A stretch of 64,000 nt of DNA, taken from NCBI GenBank assembly GCA_021399435.1, contig JAJTUP010000056.1, positions 310,001-374,000 of the forward strand, read 5' to 3'. The notes under the pieces are model-generated. The model did not search any database, was not told the origin of the DNA, and saw only the letters and a list, made by a program, of their open reading frames with translations. The stretch is from Diaporthe sp. PMI_573. Its lineage: Eukaryota > Ascomycota > Sordariomycetes > Diaporthales > Diaporthaceae. Made by a program: the position numbers and the translations under genes. This document shows positions 61,701-64,000 of the stretch, one piece after another (positions within the stretch are counted from its first letter, which is position 1; every line of letters begins with the position of its first letter).

Positions 61701-61899
61701 GCTCAAAGAAGGGCTGATCTAAACCGACGTCTTTGGCCCAGTACAGAAGGAGTACCTTCTCGACATCGAGTTTTGTTTCCAAAAGGGCGTAGTCTTCCCT
61801 CTGTGAACGGGCTACGCAGAACATGGAAAATAAGTCGATGGCGTCCTTCAATACGCCAGCAAGGGTGACGATGCCGAGTCCGAGGCTGGCCACTTCCAT
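58717..61899 (-). CDS. HeLo-NACHT NLR-type receptor, 1060 aa
   Basis: The N-terminus (MEVASLGLGIVTLAGVLKDAIDLFSMF, LLETKLDVEKVLLLYWAKDVGL) is a HeLo domain, the membrane-targeting cell-death effector module of HET-S-type and NLR proteins, to about residue 290. It contains an inserted Thr/Ala/Met repeat (about 180-215). After a linker (WALRPPKTGNIRWDDLPEWL) comes NACHT: P-loop GKAGSGKST at about 387-395, Walker B VVDGLDEY at about 505-511, sensor-like LLVSSRPEP, then a winged-helix region (LEEIVLRKASGVFLWVVLA). The C-terminal third has an Asp/Ser/Thr repeat (HSDSDADTDTDTD) and no ankyrin, WD or TPR repeats. Fungal proteins of this architecture act in heterokaryon incompatibility or immunity-like death. 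Single intact exon. No gene encoding an obvious partner is adjacent. Confidence 0.9.
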   Translation of the reverse strand: MEVASLGLGIVTLAGVLKDAIDLFSMFCVARSQREDYALLETKLDVEKVLLLYWAKDVGLDQPFFERLDKRLKDEELLGHVIKIVVKIRELLNKSETLQNEYGVRKKDDTRDINALPPSCAMSESRLAEFNDGICRLIRSMKNTSLSGKTASCIDRSGSAPHGPPASALAPSSKARATATTATVTTATTATTVTTATTATATMATMATMTEPLTSISKQLKERLSPKLSPLSRVRWVVRDKVKFENLIRDVNDLRMALFDLVPRLSPGGTFVMAQQDFSRGDGRDRWNRANFELVRDATSIDEAIRRDDRQVRNIHSAAILSLENRRYEMVLKSLEFPEMQARERNIAKAHPSTMKWALRPPKTGNIRWDDLPEWLRAGTGIYWVRGKAGSGKSTLMKYLIHHELFKRNLDHWVPGGSCVLAGFFFLRLGNRYQNSMAGLLRSILYQLFRANSDDNLAEAIVPELWEETGLVDAPPTWNPSVNEMIGVAERLAVYDGMNKTCLVVDGLDEYVGDYNDGVRFIKALAKGPNIKLLVSSRPEPKLVDAFRDSRQLGLEDLTAKDIKRYVRHKIESHRYTGDLIRKKPDAVKTLEEIVLRKASGVFLWVVLACRSLLDGFMAVDNLDELRHRLDELPGELDDMFKHMFSRIEPRYRQQGATFLKLCYRQAQQQRHEYGLVTVGLALFDDHGCDPKKMPKPTMLSHKALRDTCRMLEGRLRSRTGGLLEIQHGISPCFCRAEVGSDCIHNHFPDHDHSDSDADTDTDTDAAYNSHDRLTDTSVAFMHRLVYEYLDNDDSWKMAGLQATTNVDTSLATVELHTACQLSSLSDSWENLTAMLEYTLAALSANDSDISVVIERLALLLGITSQLLGKLRIRAGVQHMSNMNPLYLAGPDRNGPQGSTSGGSGDNAASPHWKIIGGTLTDSSFCLGESVPPDQRWVVDGYITKRPRPTVTSNPVGTQRTQAATTSEPPPTAGNPNEVDSSQTAQAGTAAAGAKQSRWSWIVGRRRQMAVESGTDRGEGQVEPSSPRRTVTFPPRPPESTGTRVDEPVPGRLRRPNTRF

Positions 61900-62231
61900 T
61901 TTGGCGGTAGTGTTGCCAATATTTTCTCTGCTCTAGAATCTTGGTAGTGGCCAGTTTTGTCGCTACTCACGCTGGCCTATATCTAACATTAGCGGAGGGC
62001 TTGGAACCCCATAGAAACCCGTGGAACGCCGAGGAACTTGGCAACGTGGTCCCAATTCCGGGTTTGTCCTGTTAGGCTAATACTGTACTGTACTGTACTG
62101 TACGAGACTTACTATGAAGAGACCCCTTGAGAGAGATACAGAACCTTGCCGAAAAAGAACTGAGAAAGAGAGAAAAATATTGAGAAGAAATTTTTAATCT
62201 ATTAACGATCCATACGGTGGAGTAGAGTCGC
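61900..62231. other. promoter side of the NLR gene; ACTGT microsatellite
   Basis: Holds a short (GTACT)n run at about 62082-62104. No ORF. It separates the NLR gene from the LINE fragment on the opposite strand. Confidence 0.4.
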
Positions 62232-62727
62232 ATGAAGCGACGGCGGACGTCTGGCGCGACGATGGAGGACCGTGCGGAGATGGAGATCATGGTGGAGGCG
62301 CCAAACTCCATCGCAACGACTGTGAAACGGTCGAAGCGGGCAAAGCCCAGTGTCAAAGTGCGGGACGCGATTACTGCCAACGAAGAGAGCAATGTTTTAT
62401 TGGAGGGAAACTCGAACAGCAATGTGACCACTGGGCCCGAGTTGCTACAGAGCATCTACGCCCTCGTCAAGGATCTGAAGGAGACTGTTAACTGCCAGCA
62501 GACAACCATCCAACGGCTCACCGCTGAGCTTCAAAATGTCACCCAGCAATTGGAAGAACTCAGGAGCAGTGTGGCCCTCGTCAGCAGCGCCCGGACGAGC
62601 CCTCAGGCCTCTTACGCGCAGGTTGCACGCACGCCCCCGACGAGCCAGCCCAGCAACGTACGCACGCTTACCTCGATGGACACGACGCCCTCGACGCTCA
62701 CCGACACCCTATACTGCACCAGGCATT
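62232..62727 (+). pseudogene. Tad-like LINE ORF1 fragment
   Basis: Starts with a basic MKRRRTSG segment, has a coiled coil (LVKDLKETVNCQQTT, LTAELQNVTQQLEELRSS; about residues 75-125) and then SYAQVARTPPTSQPSNVRTL, the linker typical of Tad-clade non-LTR retrotransposon ORF1 proteins, up to TLTDTLYCT. The CCHC knuckles and ORF2 (endonuclease, reverse transcriptase) are absent. The frame continues to 63104 only as antisense of an inserted copia fragment. Confidence 0.7.
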
Positions 62728-63104
62728 CGTACAGTGATCGTGAGTCTGTACAAATGACTACTGGGATCCTTAGGGTCCTTAGGCTGTCCATGATCTTGTG
62801 TAGGGTCGTACTGAGTGCCATACCGCTGTCAAATCCCGGCATCATGCCGTACAACTCGCTGGCGAGGACGCTCCTCGTCACCCTTTTGCATTTGGTGGAG
62901 CTCCAGTGTACGATATTGCCTTGGATTTCGAAATCTGTTTCTGTACGACTAGTCTCCATAGCCAGTACGATCACGAATCCTAATTGGGAGCTCACGACAT
63001 TACCCGATTCCATGGATAATGTTGTCGACAATCTCAGCAGCCGCAGCATCTCGAAGTTCTCCGAAATCGAACCCAAGATGATGGACATCGTCGCCCGGAC
63101 GTAA
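62728..63104 (-). pseudogene. Ty1/copia RNase H fragment
   Basis: On the minus strand: SQLGFVIVLAMETS, NIVHWSSTKCKRVTRSVLASELYGM and VVICTDSRSLYECLV, the RNase H region of copia Pol with its conserved Ser-Ser-Lys-Cys and Asp-Ser-Arg-Ser blocks. It is flanked by a LINE ORF1 fragment on one side and a copia gag fragment on the other, both on the opposite strand. No RT domain. Confidence 0.75.
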
Positions 63105-63518
63105 GTCGAGCAATCGGAGGCCTACTACACATCCACTTCTTCTCGGAAGAAGTTGGCACCAACTGGTGCCAAAAAGCCTGGCAAATCCGCACCAATTGGT
63201 GCCAACTCATCGAAGAATCCCTCGAGGAAACTCGACGAAAAGGAGTGCACCTGGTGCCGCGCCCGAAACTTCACCTTTGTCGGCCACCTATACACTGACT
63301 GCGACAAGCTGGTGAAATACAAAGAAGAGCAGCAAAGGAACAAAGGGAGGAAACGGGCCGCTGCGAATCAGGCTGACGATGATGTGGTGGAGATCGACGA
63401 CGACGACGGAGACGACGAGGAGACGGCGTTCCATGCCGGCGTTTCGGCATACGCTGCAAAACTCCCGTCCGACAATGCAAGTAATTCATCCTGGATTTTC
63501 GATTACGGTACTATATAG
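63105..63518 (+). pseudogene. Ty1/copia Gag-protease fragment
   Basis: Lys/Ser-rich lead (KKLAPTGAKKPGKSAPIGANSS), then a zinc-knuckle region CTWCRARNFTFVGHLYTDCDKL (C-x2-C...H...C), an acidic linker (VVEIDDDDGDDEE) and the start of the protease, SSWIFDYGT, where the usual catalytic D-S/T-G reads D-Y-G. A stop follows at once. The lead contains the palindromic words TTGGCACCAA / CTGGTGCCAA. A truncated, mutated fragment. Confidence 0.75.
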
Positions 63519-63913
63519 TTTGTCTTCATGCTTAGGATGTATTTAGAGAAGTGCTTTCCATTAAGTACCGCTGAAGGGAAATAACCGTTGAATGGTCTCT
63601 CGCCCGCCCGACATAAGGAACACGGCAGTCGTGCCTTAACACCTCGGCTTTGGCACAGGAGAGCATCTACAGTCCTCTCATGCTCTTCCTTTAACCCTGC
63701 AAAAACTAACCTGAGTCTTTGAATGTTCCCCATAATGAAGTTTCTCGTGGGCATATTATAGATCTCGTGTTGTTTCCTGGAGCGTACCCATGCTGGGGTG
63801 GGCCCAAAAGTTGTAATCGCCACGTTTACTACTGATGGATGACCTAGCCGCCTCCGGCGGAACATAGTAACAGGCACGCCAGGCAACACATCATGTGGCC
63901 AGACATTCTGCAA
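63503..63913 (-). pseudogene. possible DUF3716-type Cys-rich fragment
   Basis: The C-terminal part has LCQSRGVKARLPCSLCRAGERPFNGYFP, a pattern like the fungal DUF3716 domain (Q..G..A...C..C..G.GPF), but the later cysteines are missing. The N-terminal 90 residues (VWPHDVLPGVPVTMFRRRRLGH, VRSRKQHEIYNMPTRNFIMGN) are unassigned. It abuts the copia fragment in convergent orientation, so it is probably a broken host gene. Confidence 0.35.
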
Positions 63914-64000
63914 ATAGAAATTGTGTAAGGACCATGAAATTCATCACCGAATGTATGCCTTGCCTGTTGCCTAACCACGCTAGTAAATTGACCAACCCCC

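Noticed and set aside
60998..61717. 239-codon plus-strand ORF with Val/Ala repeats
   Set aside because: Antisense of the simple repeat in the NLR gene.

Overview
The window looks like a transposon-rich accessory or subtelomere-like region of a filamentous ascomycete (Pezizomycotina, probably Sordariomycetes). The evidence is short spliceosomal introns of about 45-90 bp with GTAAGT/GTATGT donors and CTAAC-like branch sites, fungal-only families (2EXR, DUF7587, HeLo-NACHT, CorA-like, fungal PKS) and fungal TE lineages (hAT, pogo/DDE_1, Tc1/mariner, Ty3 chromovirus, Ty1/copia, Tad-like LINE). Several TE reading frames are uninterrupted, so repeat-induced point mutation appears weak or recent copies have escaped it. 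No species call is justified.

Layout. 0-6 kb: unrecognised ORF, pogo HTH fragment, a Myb/SANT-repeat gene, a ligase-like N-terminal fragment, an intron-free diverged SKP1, and a dead mariner transposase. 6.5-8.4 kb: 5'-truncated hAT (hAT-1) with a CTACCC/GGGTAG tail. 9-14 kb: an island of ordinary genes, namely SIMPL-domain protein, CorA-like protein with one frameshift, and secreted isochorismatase-family protein with a GC-AG intron. 15.1-18.3 kb: hAT-2 with terminal inverted repeats and one 4-bp frameshift. 18.5-20.3 kb: Nudix relic and unassigned sequence. 20.3-31.9 kb: a three-level nest. A polyketide-synthase C-terminus is split by a pogo element (TA duplication), which is split in turn by a chromovirus with an AGAAG duplication and LTRs that differ only by one tandem 41-bp unit.

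32-40 kb: an intact unknown gene, several weak ORFs and an hAT-6 tail. 40.7-44.4 kb: hAT-4 with an intact three-exon transposase. 45-46 kb: a 2EXR gene. 47-50 kb: hAT-3 truncated and fused in frame to a copia fragment, followed by a two-exon DUF7587 gene. 50.9-54.0 kb: hAT-5, complete, with 8-bp target duplication CATCATGT. 54.8-56.7 kb: a complete pogo element with TA duplication. 58.7-61.9 kb: a HeLo-NACHT NLR-type receptor. 62-64 kb: a mosaic of LINE ORF1, copia RNase H and copia gag fragments, with a DUF3716-like fragment at the end.

The host genes do not form an operon or an obvious metabolic cluster. The common thread is accessory genome: immune/incompatibility-type receptor, duplicated regulators, degraded secondary-metabolism genes, and at least six hAT lineages, each with its own short subterminal repeat word. 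The most unusual item is an extra same-strand ORF between pol and the 3' LTR of the otherwise intact chromovirus.
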